Positions 1 through 9,029 of a stretch of DNA of 64,000 nucleotides are shown piece by piece. Under the pieces are notes generated by a model, which did no database searches, was not told the origin of the DNA, and saw nothing but the letters and a program-made list of their open reading frames with translations. Position 1 is the first letter of the stretch, and each line of letters begins with the position of its first letter. This DNA comes from Flavobacteriales bacterium. Lineage in GTDB: Bacteria; Bacteroidota; Bacteroidia; Flavobacteriales_F; PHOS-HE28. The stretch is taken from contig JADJXF010000008.1 in the NCBI GenBank assembly GCA_016715995.1, forward strand, positions 124,001 to 188,000, written 5' to 3'. The position numbers and the translations under genes were made by a program.

Positions 1-1170
1 GCAGATATCATCGAGAAGATCGACATCGGCGGCATCAGCCTGATCCGCGCAGCAGCGAAGAACCACCAGGACGTGTTGATCGTACCGTCGCGTGACCAGT
101 ATGAGGAGCTGCTGCGACTCCTGAAAGATCAAGATGGTGCCACCACGCTCGCTCAACGGCGACGCTTCGCCACCGGGGCCTTCGCCGTGACCAGCCATTA
201 CGACAGCGCCATCTACCACTGGTTCTCCAAGGGACAAGGCGATTTACGCCTGAGCGCTGGTCCAAACACTGTGCTTCGCTACGGCGAGAACCCGCATCAG
301 CGCGGGTCCTTCCACGGCGATCTGGCGGGGATGTTCACCCAGCTGCACGGTAAGGAGCTTAGCTACAACAACCTGCTCGACCTGGATGCTGCGGTTGAGC
401 TGATCGATGACCTGGCCTCCATCGATGGCGTTCCGTTCGCCATCCTGAAGCACAACAACGCCTGCGGCGCCGCCGTTCGCGCCACTGTGAAAGAAGCCTG
501 GGACGCCGCACTGCAAGCCGATCCGGTGAGCGCATTCGGTGGCGTACTCATCACCACGGCGCGCATCGACAGGTCCACCGCTGAGGCCATCGACGCCATC
601 TTCTTCGAGATCATCGCGGCGCCGGGATACGATGCCCCCGCACTGGAGATCCTCAGCAAGAAGAAGAACCGGATGATCCTGGAGCGCAAGCCGGCGGCAC
701 GCAGCGCCGTGAAGGTTCGTACCGCGCTCAACGGCTTACTGACCGAGGACGCCGATCATGTAGTGGCGCGCGCTGCCTCGATGCGCCCAGCGACAACGAA
801 GGCGCCCACGCCGCAGGAAGTGGGTGACCTGGTATTCGCCACGATCCTGGTGAAGCACACGAAGAGCAACGCCATCGTGCTGGCCAAGGGGAATCAGCTG
901 CTGGCCAGCGGCACCGGCCAGACCAGCCGGGTGGATGCCTTGGAGCAGGCCATCGCCAAGGCGGGCCGTTTCAACTTCGACCTGCGAGGAGCAGTGATGG
1001 CCAGCGATGCCTTCTTCCCCTTCCCCGACTGCGTGGAAATCGCGCACAAGGCCGGCATCACCGCCGTAGCGCATCCTGGCGGCAGCATCCGCGACCAGGA
1101 CAGCATCGATTACTGCAACGCGCACGGCATGGCCATGTGCATCACCGGAACCCGCCACTTCAAACACTGA
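1..1170 (+). CDS. purH: PurH, bifunctional AICAR transformylase / IMP cyclohydrolase (3' part)
   Basis: The frame is open from base 1, so the 5' end lies outside the window; 389 residues are visible of a family usually a little over 500. PurH catalyses the last two steps of de novo IMP synthesis in the cytosol. The visible part begins in the IMP cyclohydrolase domain (IDIGG...LIRAAAKN near the start) and continues through RYGENPHQ into the AICAR transformylase domain, where KHNNACG (near base 450) matches the catalytic Lys-His segment. The C-terminus (AMCITGTRHFKH) is typical of the family. mreB starts 13 bases after the stop; purH next to the mre operon is common in Bacteroidota. Recognised with high certainty. 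Confidence 0.96.
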   Translation, partial: ADIIEKIDIGGISLIRAAAKNHQDVLIVPSRDQYEELLRLLKDQDGATTLAQRRRFATGAFAVTSHYDSAIYHWFSKGQGDLRLSAGPNTVLRYGENPHQRGSFHGDLAGMFTQLHGKELSYNNLLDLDAAVELIDDLASIDGVPFAILKHNNACGAAVRATVKEAWDAALQADPVSAFGGVLITTARIDRSTAEAIDAIFFEIIAAPGYDAPALEILSKKKNRMILERKPAARSAVKVRTALNGLLTEDADHVVARAASMRPATTKAPTPQEVGDLVFATILVKHTKSNAIVLAKGNQLLASGTGQTSRVDALEQAIAKAGRFNFDLRGAVMASDAFFPFPDCVEIAHKAGITAVAHPGGSIRDQDSIDYCNAHGMAMCITGTRHFKH

Positions 1171-1183
1171 CCCCCACCGGATC

Positions 1184-2209
1184 ATGAGCTGGTTCAATTT
1201 CTTCACACAGGAGATCGCGATCGACCTCGGAACGGCGAACACGCTGATCATCCACAACGACAAGGTGGTGGTGGACGAGCCAAGCATCGTGGCCGTCGAC
1301 CGCGCCAGTGGCAAGGTGATTGCCGTGGGCCGCCAGGCGCAGCAGATGCATGGCAAGACCCACGAGAACATCAAGACCATCCGCCCGCTGAAGGACGGCG
1401 TGATTGCCGATTTCAAGGCCGCCGAAGACATGATCAAGGGCATGATCCGGATGATCAACCCGGGACGCCGACTCTTCACCCCGAACCTGCGGATGGTGAT
1501 CTGCATCCCCAGCGGCATCACCGAGGTGGAGAAGCGCGCGGTGAAGGACAGCAGCGAGCATGCCGGTGCGAAGGAGGTGTACCTCATCCACGAGCCGATG
1601 GCCGCCGCGATCGGCATCGGCATCGATGTGGAGGAACCCATGGGCAACATGATCATCGACATCGGTGGCGGCACCAGCGAGATCGCGGTAATCGCGCTCG
1701 GCGGCATCGTGTGCGACAAGAACATCCGCGTGGCGGGTGATGAGTTCACGCAGGACATCGAGGAATACATGCGGCGCCAGCACAACATCCTCGTGGGCGA
1801 GCGCACCGCCGAGACGATCAAGATCGAGGTGGGCGCCGCGCTCACTGAACTGGACAACCCGCCGCCGGATTACGCCGTGCGCGGCCGCGACCTGATGACC
1901 GGCATTCCCAAGGAGATCACCGTCACCTACAGTGAGATTGCCCAGGCCCTCGACAAGAGCATCAGCAAGATCGAGGAAGCGATCCTCAGCGCACTGGAGG
2001 CCACCCCGCCGGAACTGAGCGCCGACATCTACAAGACCGGCATCTACCTGGCAGGCGGCGGCGCGCTGCTGCGCGGCTTGGACAAGCGCATCAGCATCAA
2101 GACCAAATTGCCCGTCCACGTGGCTGATGACCCCCTGCGCGCCGTGGCCCGCGGCACCGGCATCGCGTTGAAGAACATCGACCGCTTCCAGTTCCTGATG
2201 CGGGAGTAG
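1184..2209 (+). CDS. mreB: MreB, rod shape-determining actin homologue
   Basis: 341 residues, the usual MreB length. It polymerises on ATP beneath the inner membrane and directs the elongation machinery encoded just downstream. Seen: phosphate-1 motif IDLGTANT (residues 13-20), phosphate-2 motif DIGGGTSEIAV (about 159-169) and an adenosine-region LAGGGALLRG near residue 290. The N-terminus MSWFNFF resembles the amphipathic membrane-binding start of MreB. It is the first gene of mreB-mreC-mreD-mrdA-rodA. A perfect 22-base palindrome begins on the last base of its stop codon, in the gap before mreC. Confidence 0.97.
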   Translation: MSWFNFFTQEIAIDLGTANTLIIHNDKVVVDEPSIVAVDRASGKVIAVGRQAQQMHGKTHENIKTIRPLKDGVIADFKAAEDMIKGMIRMINPGRRLFTPNLRMVICIPSGITEVEKRAVKDSSEHAGAKEVYLIHEPMAAAIGIGIDVEEPMGNMIIDIGGGTSEIAVIALGGIVCDKNIRVAGDEFTQDIEEYMRRQHNILVGERTAETIKIEVGAALTELDNPPPDYAVRGRDLMTGIPKEITVTYSEIAQALDKSISKIEEAILSALEATPPELSADIYKTGIYLAGGGALLRGLDKRISIKTKLPVHVADDPLRAVARGTGIALKNIDRFQFLMRE

Positions 2210-2230
2210 GGGCGCGACATGTCGCGCCCC
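2209..2230. repeat. Perfect 22-base GC-rich palindrome between mreB and mreC
   Basis: The sequence runs GGGGCGCGACA then its exact reverse complement, starting on the last base of the mreB stop codon. It could form a strong hairpin but has no T tract on either side, so it is not a classic intrinsic terminator. It may be a dispersed palindromic unit, or an mRNA processing or stability element tuning mreB against mreC. Only one copy was noticed in this window. Confidence 0.7.
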
Positions 2231-2267
2231 TGCCCCGCATTCCGGGACGGGTGACGCCTGAACCCTG

Positions 2268-3098
2268 ATGCGCGAACTCTTCCGCTTCCTCCACCGGGTC
2301 CGGGACACCTTGCTCTTCCTGGCGCTCCTAATCATCTCCTTCCTGCTCCTGTACGCAGGCAACATGCATCATCGCGCCCGGGCGATCAACAGCAGCAATG
2401 CCTTGGTGGGCACCTTATACACCTGGCGCAAACAAGTGACCGATTACACCAACCTGCGCGAGGTGAACGAAAGGCTGGTGGCCGAGAACATCGATTGGCG
2501 GAACCGCCATAGCACCGCATACGCGCCAATTGCCGACATCTTCGTTCGGATCAATGACACGATCCACCGCCAGACCTACACCTACGTCCCGGCCAAGGTG
2601 GTGAACGCCACCTGGCACAAGCAGCGCAACTACATCACCATCGACAAAGGCGCGACTTCGGGCGTGGCCGCGCGGATGGGCGTGATCGGTCCGGACGGCA
2701 TTGTGGGTGTGGTGCATGACGTGGGCGCCCATTTCGCGTCGGTGATCAGCGTGCTCAACCCGGACATCCGGACCGGGGTGATGGTTCGCCGTACAGGGCA
2801 TTTCGGCCTGCAGTACTGGGACACGAAAGACCCGACCACGGCTTCTTTGGTGGACATCCCCAAGCATGTGCGCGTGAGCGTCGGTGACACCGTGGTGACC
2901 ATGGGCGGCGATGGTGTCTTCCCGAGCGATGTGCCTGTCGGTGTGACCTTATCCGTAGAGAGCCCGGGCGGGCGGAAGGACCAAGCCATCCTCATCCGGC
3001 TCTTCGAGGACCTCACGCGCGCCGGATTCGTGTACGTGGTGAATGACCTGCAGCGCGCCGAGCGCGATTCGCTGCTCAACGATCAGTCAGGACAATGA
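2268..3098 (+). CDS. mreC: MreC, rod shape-determining periplasmic protein
   Basis: 276 residues. One membrane helix near residues 12-30 (LLFLALLIISFLLLYAG), a probable coiled coil around 45-80, then the beta-rich periplasmic core with the typical INKG-like segment ITIDKGATSGVAARMGVIGPDG (about residues 125-145). In the family, MreC links MreB and MreD to PBP2 and RodA. Its stop overlaps the mreD start (ATGA), which implies translational coupling. The C-terminus is short, as in other Bacteroidota. Confidence 0.93.
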   Translation: MRELFRFLHRVRDTLLFLALLIISFLLLYAGNMHHRARAINSSNALVGTLYTWRKQVTDYTNLREVNERLVAENIDWRNRHSTAYAPIADIFVRINDTIHRQTYTYVPAKVVNATWHKQRNYITIDKGATSGVAARMGVIGPDGIVGVVHDVGAHFASVISVLNPDIRTGVMVRRTGHFGLQYWDTKDPTTASLVDIPKHVRVSVGDTVVTMGGDGVFPSDVPVGVTLSVESPGGRKDQAILIRLFEDLTRAGFVYVVNDLQRAERDSLLNDQSGQ

Positions 3099-3622
3099 TC
3101 GGCACCATCGCAGCCAACGCTGGCCGATTCCTGCTGCTGCTACTGCTGCAGGTGATGGTGCTCGACCACATGGATGTCGCCAATGGCTGGCTGGTGCCCT
3201 ACGTCTACGTGCTCTTCCTGCTCATGCTCCCCTTTGAAGTTCCGGCTTGGGGCGCGCTGCTCATCGCCGCAGCCACCGGGCTCACCATGGACCTCTTCAG
3301 CAGCACACCAGGCATGCACATGGGCGCCTGCCTGGTCATGGTCTTCGTTCGAACCCGGCTCCTGCGCCTGATGGCCCCGCGCGAGGGTTACGAGTTCGGC
3401 ATGCGTCCCACGCTGCCCCGGATGGGACTGGCCTGGTTCAGCACGTATGCTGCCGTGCTCATCCTGGTGCATCACCTCTGGCTCTTCTTCGTGGAGTTGC
3501 ACCGCTTCGACAGCTTCTTCTCCACGCTGCTCCGCGCCGTGCTCAGCGCCGCCTTCACCCTGGCGCTTTGCCTGGTCGCGCAGTTCCTCACTTCCTCCTC
3601 GCGCGAGCGTGGCCGCGCATGA
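3095..3622 (+). CDS. mreD: MreD, rod shape-determining membrane protein
   Basis: 175 residues, almost entirely hydrophobic with about five predicted membrane segments. MreD sequences diverge strongly, so the assignment rests on size, hydropathy and position between mreC and mrdA, with ATGA overlaps on both sides. The segment AATGLTMDLFSSTPGMHMGA matches the conserved GLxxDxxxxxxxGxxA pattern of MreD. Confidence 0.88.
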   Translation: MIGTIAANAGRFLLLLLLQVMVLDHMDVANGWLVPYVYVLFLLMLPFEVPAWGALLIAAATGLTMDLFSSTPGMHMGACLVMVFVRTRLLRLMAPREGYEFGMRPTLPRMGLAWFSTYAAVLILVHHLWLFFVELHRFDSFFSTLLRAVLSAAFTLALCLVAQFLTSSSRERGRA

Positions 3623-5472
3623 ACTTCGAGTCGCGCAAATACGTGCTGATCGTCGCCGTCATGGCGATTTCCGTCATCTTCCTGCTGCGGCTCTTCTGGA
3701 TCCAGGTGGTCGACGACAAATGGAAGGCCAGCGCCGCAAGCATGGCCGAGCGAAAGATCACCGACTACCCGGCCCGTGGATTCATTTACGACCGGAAGGG
3801 AAGGCTGCTCGTGGCGAATACACCCGTGTATGACCTGATGATGGTGCCACGCGAGGTGAAGCCTTTCGACACGGCCTCCTTCGCCACGCTCATCGGCGTA
3901 CCCTTGGACGACCTCAGGCAGCGGATGGCTGAAGCACGCCGCTACTCGGTGTACAAACCGAGCGTGATCGAAAAGCAGATCACCGCCACGCAGTTCGCGG
4001 CGATCAGCGTACACCTGCACCACTATCCGGGATTCTACGGCCAGAGCCGGACGCTGCGTACCTACCCCCCCCGCGTGGCAGCACACCTGCTGGGCTACCT
4101 GAGCGAGGTGGACGCGCGTAAGGTGGCGCAGGACCCCTACTACAAATCGGGCGACGTGATCGGGGTGGGCGGGCTGGAGCAGTACTACGAAGAGGAACTG
4201 CGCGGCCGTCGAGGCGTGCGTTACGTGCTGGTGGATGTCCACAACAACATCAAGGGCTCCTTCAAGGACGGCATCTACGACACGCTGGCCCTCGAGGGGA
4301 ACGATCTGTACACCGGCATCGACCTGGACATGCAGCGGCTAGGTGAGCGGCTCATGCGCAACAAGAAGGGCAGCATCGTGGCGCTGGATCCCAAGACCGG
4401 CGAGGTGCTCTGCCTGGTAAGCAGCCCCACCTACGACCCGGAGCTCCTCGTGGGCCGCGTGCGCAACACCAACTACGGCATGCTGCAGCGCGATTCCATC
4501 AAGCCGCTCTTCGACCGCGCCCTCCAGGCGCAATACCCGCCAGGTTCAATCTTCAAGATCGTGCAATCGCTGATCGCGCTGGACGAGGGCGTAATCACAA
4601 CGCACACCGGATTCCCTTGCAACAAGAGCCTTGTAGGTTGCCACAACCATCCGAACGCAGGCAGCATCGAGCAGGCCATCCAGTTCTCGTGCAATCCATA
4701 CTTCTATCAGGTCTTCCATCGTATCGTGGAGCGCGACCTGGACAAGAAAAGCCGGTTCCGCGATGCGGCAATTGGCTTGGGCGAATGGGAAACACGCGTC
4801 CGCAGCTTCGGCCTGGGGGCCAAGCCGAACCTTGACCTACCCTCCTTGAAGGGTGGCAACATTCCGGGACCTTCATACTACGACCGCAAATACGGCAAGG
4901 AGCGTTGGGCCTTCAGCACCATCTACAGCGCCAGCATCGGGCAAGGTGAGGTGCTCACCGTGCCGATCCAAATGGCGAACCTGGCCGCCATCTTCGCCAA
5001 CAAGGGCTGGTACTACGACCCGCATGTGGTGCGAGCCGTGGGCGAGCCGGACAGTGTGCAATCGCGCTATAGGGAGAAGCATGTGGTGGCTGTGGCGCCG
5101 CATTGGTTCGACAACATCCAGGAAGGCATGCGCCGCGTGGTGCACGAGACGGGCGGCACGGCCCGGAGGGCGCGCATCGACAGCATCACCGTGTGCGGGA
5201 AAACGGGCACGGCGGAGAACCCGCATGGCGAAGACCACGCCGTCTTCATCTGCTTCGCGCCCATGGAGAACCCCCGGATCGCCATGGCGGTGTACGTGGA
5301 GAACTCCGGCGGTGGAGGGCGCTGGGCGGCACCGATCGCCAGCTTGCTCATGGAGCAATACCTCACGGATACGATCAAGCGTCCCCAGGTGATGAAGGAT
5401 CTGCTCGAGATGGATTTGATTGCGCAGGAGAAATTCTACGTGAAGAAGCCCAAGAAGCCCCGCCGCCGATGA
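3619..5472 (+). CDS. mrdA: PBP2 (MrdA), peptidoglycan transpeptidase of the elongasome
   Basis: 617 residues. One N-terminal membrane anchor (residues 8-30) is followed by the PBP dimerisation domain (PARGFIYDRKGRLLVANTP, about 51-69) and the transpeptidase domain. All three penicillin-binding motifs are present: SIFK with Ser310 and Lys313, SCN at 357-359, and KTGTA at 528-532. It crosslinks peptidoglycan for lateral growth, paired with RodA, whose gene follows with an ATGA overlap. The chosen ATG overlaps the mreD stop; the same frame is open further upstream, but only as antisense-like or shadow coding inside mreD. The C-terminus is Lys/Arg-rich (KKPKKPRRR). Confidence 0.95.
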   Translation: MNFESRKYVLIVAVMAISVIFLLRLFWIQVVDDKWKASAASMAERKITDYPARGFIYDRKGRLLVANTPVYDLMMVPREVKPFDTASFATLIGVPLDDLRQRMAEARRYSVYKPSVIEKQITATQFAAISVHLHHYPGFYGQSRTLRTYPPRVAAHLLGYLSEVDARKVAQDPYYKSGDVIGVGGLEQYYEEELRGRRGVRYVLVDVHNNIKGSFKDGIYDTLALEGNDLYTGIDLDMQRLGERLMRNKKGSIVALDPKTGEVLCLVSSPTYDPELLVGRVRNTNYGMLQRDSIKPLFDRALQAQYPPGSIFKIVQSLIALDEGVITTHTGFPCNKSLVGCHNHPNAGSIEQAIQFSCNPYFYQVFHRIVERDLDKKSRFRDAAIGLGEWETRVRSFGLGAKPNLDLPSLKGGNIPGPSYYDRKYGKERWAFSTIYSASIGQGEVLTVPIQMANLAAIFANKGWYYDPHVVRAVGEPDSVQSRYREKHVVAVAPHWFDNIQEGMRRVVHETGGTARRARIDSITVCGKTGTAENPHGEDHAVFICFAPMENPRIAMAVYVENSGGGGRWAAPIASLLMEQYLTDTIKRPQVMKDLLEMDLIAQEKFYVKKPKKPRRR

Positions 5473-6791
5473 GCGCGAGAGAGAACGTCGCCGCCAACTT
5501 CGACCGGCCCTTGCTGGTGATGTACCTGGCCCTGCTGTTCATGGGCTGGGCCAACATCTACAGCGCCGCCTTCGACCCCGATCATCCCAGCATCCTCGAC
5601 CTCGACAAGGAGTACGGCAAGCAGGCGGTGTGGATGGGCATCAGCTTGGTGCTGGGAACTGGCATCCTCATGATCCGCGGGCAGCTCTTCAGGGATTGGG
5701 CGTTCGGCATCTACCTCGTCGTGGTGCTGCTCTTGGCGCTGGTCCTGGTGGTGGGCAAGGAGGTGAACGGCGCCAGGGCCTGGTTCGGCGTGGGGAGCTT
5801 CGGCATCCAGCCTGCGGAGTTCGCCAAATACGCCACAGCGCTCGCCCTCACACGCTACCTAAGCGGCCTCAAGGCCCTCATCGACATCCGTTCCCGGGTG
5901 GTGAGCGCCGCCATCATCCTTCTTCCGGTGGGGCTCATCCTGCTCCAACCCGATACCGGCACCGCGCTCGTCTCCGGCGCATTCATCCTCGTGCTGTATC
6001 GCGAAGGGCTCTCGGGCAACGTGCTGCTGCTGGCGATCCTGGCCGCTTTCCTATCCATCCTCTCGCTCATCCTGAAGGAGAGCTCGTTCGATCTGCCCTT
6101 CACCGACAAGGCGCTGCCGGGGCCGGTCTTCCTCATGGTGGTCATCACCGTCGTCTCAGCCCTCGCCTGGCTGGTGGTGCGCAACATGGTGCTGAAGCGC
6201 CTGCGGAAGCGGATGTACACCTACATCGTCATCGGCGTGCTTGCCTCGGCGGCATTCATCGGCAGCGTGGATTATGCCTTCGAGAAGGTCCTGGCGCAGC
6301 ACCAGCGCGACCGGATCCTGGTGATGCTCGGGCAGATGGAGGACCCGCAAGGGCTGGGCTACAATGTGAAGCAGAGCCAGACCGCCATCGGCAGCGGCGG
6401 CTTCGCCGGCAAGGGTTACCTGGACGGCACACTCACGAAGTTCAAGTACGTGCCCATGCAGAGCACCGATTTCATCTTCTGCACCGTGGGCGAGGAGTGG
6501 GGCTTCCTCGGCACCGCGTTCGTGGTGATTCTTTTCACCGTGCTCATCCTCCGCATCATCCAGATCAGCGACCGGCAACGCTCCAAGTTCACGCGCATAT
6601 TCGCCTACTGCGTGGCCAGCATCTTCTTCCTTCACCTGATGATCAACGTGGGCATGACCATCGGCCTCGCTCCGGTGATCGGCATCCCCCTGCCCTTCTT
6701 CAGCTACGGCGGCAGCAGCATGATCGACTTCACGCTGTTACTCGGCACATTGGCGCGGCTTGATGCGGAAAGGCTGAGCCAACTGCGGTGA
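5469..6791 (+). CDS. rodA: RodA, SEDS-family peptidoglycan glycosyltransferase
   Basis: 440 residues with about ten membrane segments. It polymerises lipid II glycan strands with PBP2 as partner. Seen: VNGARAWFGVGSFGIQPAEFAKY (SEDS signature), LLQPDTGTALV, the extracytoplasmic GQMEDPQGLGYNVKQSQTAIGSGGF region, and the C-terminal PLPFFSYGGSSM motif. The start ATG overlaps the mrdA stop. It is the last gene of the operon; a hairpin terminator lies 25 bases downstream. Confidence 0.96.
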   Translation: MSARENVAANFDRPLLVMYLALLFMGWANIYSAAFDPDHPSILDLDKEYGKQAVWMGISLVLGTGILMIRGQLFRDWAFGIYLVVVLLLALVLVVGKEVNGARAWFGVGSFGIQPAEFAKYATALALTRYLSGLKALIDIRSRVVSAAIILLPVGLILLQPDTGTALVSGAFILVLYREGLSGNVLLLAILAAFLSILSLILKESSFDLPFTDKALPGPVFLMVVITVVSALAWLVVRNMVLKRLRKRMYTYIVIGVLASAAFIGSVDYAFEKVLAQHQRDRILVMLGQMEDPQGLGYNVKQSQTAIGSGGFAGKGYLDGTLTKFKYVPMQSTDFIFCTVGEEWGFLGTAFVVILFTVLILRIIQISDRQRSKFTRIFAYCVASIFFLHLMINVGMTIGLAPVIGIPLPFFSYGGSSMIDFTLLLGTLARLDAERLSQLR

Positions 6792-6816
6792 ATCGCGTAC
6801 ATGGTTCTCCAAAAGC

Positions 6817-6848
6817 GGCAAGGCCAGCTGTCTCCAGCTGGCCTTGCC
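6817..6848. terminator. Hairpin terminator between convergent rodA and the foldase gene
   Basis: A perfect 14-base-pair stem (GGCAAGGCCAGCTG and its complement) with a four-base TCTC loop sits between the rodA stop (6791) and the end of the minus-strand foldase gene (6867). On the minus strand the stem is followed by CGCTTTTGG, a weak T tract. It probably serves both convergent operons. Confidence 0.7.
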
Positions 6849-6866
6849 GTCATCGGAATGCGATGA

Positions 6867-8939
6867 TCAGTAGAACATGTACCGGTTGTCTACCACGCCT
6901 GCTGCTTCGCGCAAAGCGTTGAAGACACCGTTCTCCGCGCGGCTCTGCAGTCGGCTGCGCAAACTGGCCCTTTCGGTCTCCACATCGGTGCCCTCGGGTG
7001 CCTCCACTTTGCTGGTCATGCTCACCACGTACACGCCGTTATCGCCGGTCATCGGCACGCTCACTTGCCCGTTCTGTAGCGCGAAAACCTTGCCTACAAC
7101 CTCAAACTCGCTGTATCCGCCCGGCAGGCTGAAGGTGTTGAAGGGCAGGTCGGATGCGGTCTCCACCCGGCTGCCCAATTCAGTGGCTGCGGCATTGAGG
7201 TCGGTCTTGTCCTTTAGTTTGGCCACGTAGGTCTCCGCTTTCTTCTGCTTCACCACCTCCTTCGTGAACGCCTCGCGCACATGCTCCAATTCAGGAGCGC
7301 CTTCGTCCTTGATGCTCTTGAGCACGGCCACCACGTAATTCTCGCCGGCATCCTTGGGGTCGCTCACATCGCCCACCTTGGCGCGGTTAACCCAGCCAAT
7401 GATGGCCGCTGGCTGCTGCAGCCCCTGCACGAAACGCGAATCCGCACGGAAGTCGTCCACCGGAGTCACTTGCAGGCCTTTCTCTTCAGCCGCTTTCCGA
7501 ATGTCCTCCGCGGTCTTGTAGGTGAGGCTGAACTCATTCGCCTCCTTGTAGACTGCCTTGAAGGTCAGGCCGGAAGGCTTCACCGGGCGATCGACGGTGA
7601 TGATCCGGCGCTCCTGCCGGCTGCGCTGGCCAAGCACCTCCACGATGTGGAATCCGAAGCTGGTCTTGCAGATGGTGATGGCGCCCACCTTCTGATCGAA
7701 GCTCGCCGCCGTGAACTCGGGCACCATCTGCTTCTTGTCGAACCACTCGTACACCCCGCCGTTGCTAACGCTGCCGGGGTCGTCGCTGAACTTGGTCACC
7801 AGGTCCGGGAACTTGCTGCGATCCTTCTTCACCACGGCGAGCAGGCTGTCGGCACGGCGCTTCTGCTCATCCTCGGCCTTCTCTTTCTGCGTGCTCAAGA
7901 GGATATGCCGAACCCGGGCCTCGGGCACATCGGCAAGCTCCTTCACCTTCACGAGCTTCCAGGTCTCACCTTCCAAGTACGGCCCGACGACCTCGCCCAC
8001 GGCGCCGTTGCGGATGAGGCTGTCATTGAGGGCATCCGTGCTGCCTTCGGCATAGGGCACGCTGGCATACGAGCGCGAGGCGGCATTCGCCACAACGAAT
8101 AGCGAATCGTCTTCCGCAGCGCTGAACTTGTCCCGCAAGCTGCTCATATCCGACCGCAGGGCATCGCGATCCGTTTCGCTGGCCTTCACGGGGAAGAGCA
8201 CATAGTCGAACGCACGGGAGGATTTCTGCCGGTGCTTGATGTCGTTCTTGTGCTCGTCGTAGTAGCGGCGCAGGTCGCGGTCACTCACGGCATAGAGGCT
8301 GTCAGGCTCGCTGTCGAAGCGCTTGGCCACGAAGTTGAAGCTCGCCTTGCGCTCTTTGCCGACGTACTCCTCGCGGGCCTGGGACTTGTTCACGAACACG
8401 CTCTTCTTCACCAAGGTGTTGTACTTGGCATAGAGTCGGTTCTCCTGGATCCGACGGCTCTGGATGCTGTGGTAGACCGGCGCGTTGATCTGCACGCGCT
8501 CGAAGTAGTCCTTCAACTGGGTACGGTCGGGCTGGCCATCCGGGCCTTGGAACTGGCCGCGAAACTCAGGCAGCACGTTGTCCCCGAAACGGATGTCGTC
8601 GTACTCGCCCTTGGTGAGGGTGAAGCCCGCGTCATTCACTTGTTCAAGCATCACTTTGGCCTTCACGATCTCGTTCCAAACGGTAGTGCGAACCTGATCG
8701 GTAAGCTGCTGCGAGGCTGGCTGGTTGAAGTCGTTGCGGTAGCTCTCCACCTCGTCAGAGACCCGACGCTCGTACTCCGCCACACCAATCTCCTCGCCAT
8801 CCACCTCACCGAGCACTTGATCCTGGCGGTTGCCGCTCTGCCCGGAAAGCCATTCGCCGAGGATGAACAAGAACAGCGACAACCCGATGATGCCAACGAG
8901 AAGTCCGCTGCGCTCGCGGATTTTGCCAATAACTGCCAT
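6867..8939 (-). CDS. SurA/PpiD-like periplasmic peptidyl-prolyl isomerase
   Basis: 690 residues. One N-terminal membrane helix (about 12-32, LLVGIIGLSLFLFILGEWL) is followed by a SurA-type chaperone domain (about 40-220, beginning VLGEVDGEEIGVAEYERRV) and a parvulin rotamase domain starting near residue 340 (ARVRHILLSTQ ... FSDDPGSVSNGGVYEWF ... ICKTSFGFHIVEVLG). The layout matches inner-membrane-anchored PpiD, which helps outer-membrane proteins fold as they leave Sec. It is the last gene of the coaX-to-foldase run. A TATATTCG box lies about 20 bases before the ATG, so it may also have its own promoter. A second rotamase-like segment may follow the first but is not clear. Confidence 0.9.
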   Translation of the reverse strand: MAVIGKIRERSGLLVGIIGLSLFLFILGEWLSGQSGNRQDQVLGEVDGEEIGVAEYERRVSDEVESYRNDFNQPASQQLTDQVRTTVWNEIVKAKVMLEQVNDAGFTLTKGEYDDIRFGDNVLPEFRGQFQGPDGQPDRTQLKDYFERVQINAPVYHSIQSRRIQENRLYAKYNTLVKKSVFVNKSQAREEYVGKERKASFNFVAKRFDSEPDSLYAVSDRDLRRYYDEHKNDIKHRQKSSRAFDYVLFPVKASETDRDALRSDMSSLRDKFSAAEDDSLFVVANAASRSYASVPYAEGSTDALNDSLIRNGAVGEVVGPYLEGETWKLVKVKELADVPEARVRHILLSTQKEKAEDEQKRRADSLLAVVKKDRSKFPDLVTKFSDDPGSVSNGGVYEWFDKKQMVPEFTAASFDQKVGAITICKTSFGFHIVEVLGQRSRQERRIITVDRPVKPSGLTFKAVYKEANEFSLTYKTAEDIRKAAEEKGLQVTPVDDFRADSRFVQGLQQPAAIIGWVNRAKVGDVSDPKDAGENYVVAVLKSIKDEGAPELEHVREAFTKEVVKQKKAETYVAKLKDKTDLNAAATELGSRVETASDLPFNTFSLPGGYSEFEVVGKVFALQNGQVSVPMTGDNGVYVVSMTSKVEAPEGTDVETERASLRSRLQSRAENGVFNALREAAGVVDNRYMFY

Positions 8940-8959
8940 AGCCTGCGTGAATTGGGGTG

Positions 8960-8967
8960 CGAATATA
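8960..8967 (-). promoter_or_regulatory. Possible -7 box of the foldase gene
   Basis: On the minus strand the bases read TATATTCG, one change from the Bacteroidota -7 consensus TAnnTTTG, placed about 20 bases before the start codon. No TTG -33 element is evident, so support is weak. Confidence 0.3.
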
Positions 8968-9029
8968 GGCAGGTGAGGCGTACCCTTCCGGGCATGGCTA
9001 ACATCCTGTGCTCCAGAGATCTTAGGTGC

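Noticed and set aside
1160..2365. Long minus-strand reading frames opposite mreB and purH
   Set aside because: High GC leaves the antisense frames open; composition is His/Ala/Asp-rich and matches no family, while the plus-strand genes are certain.
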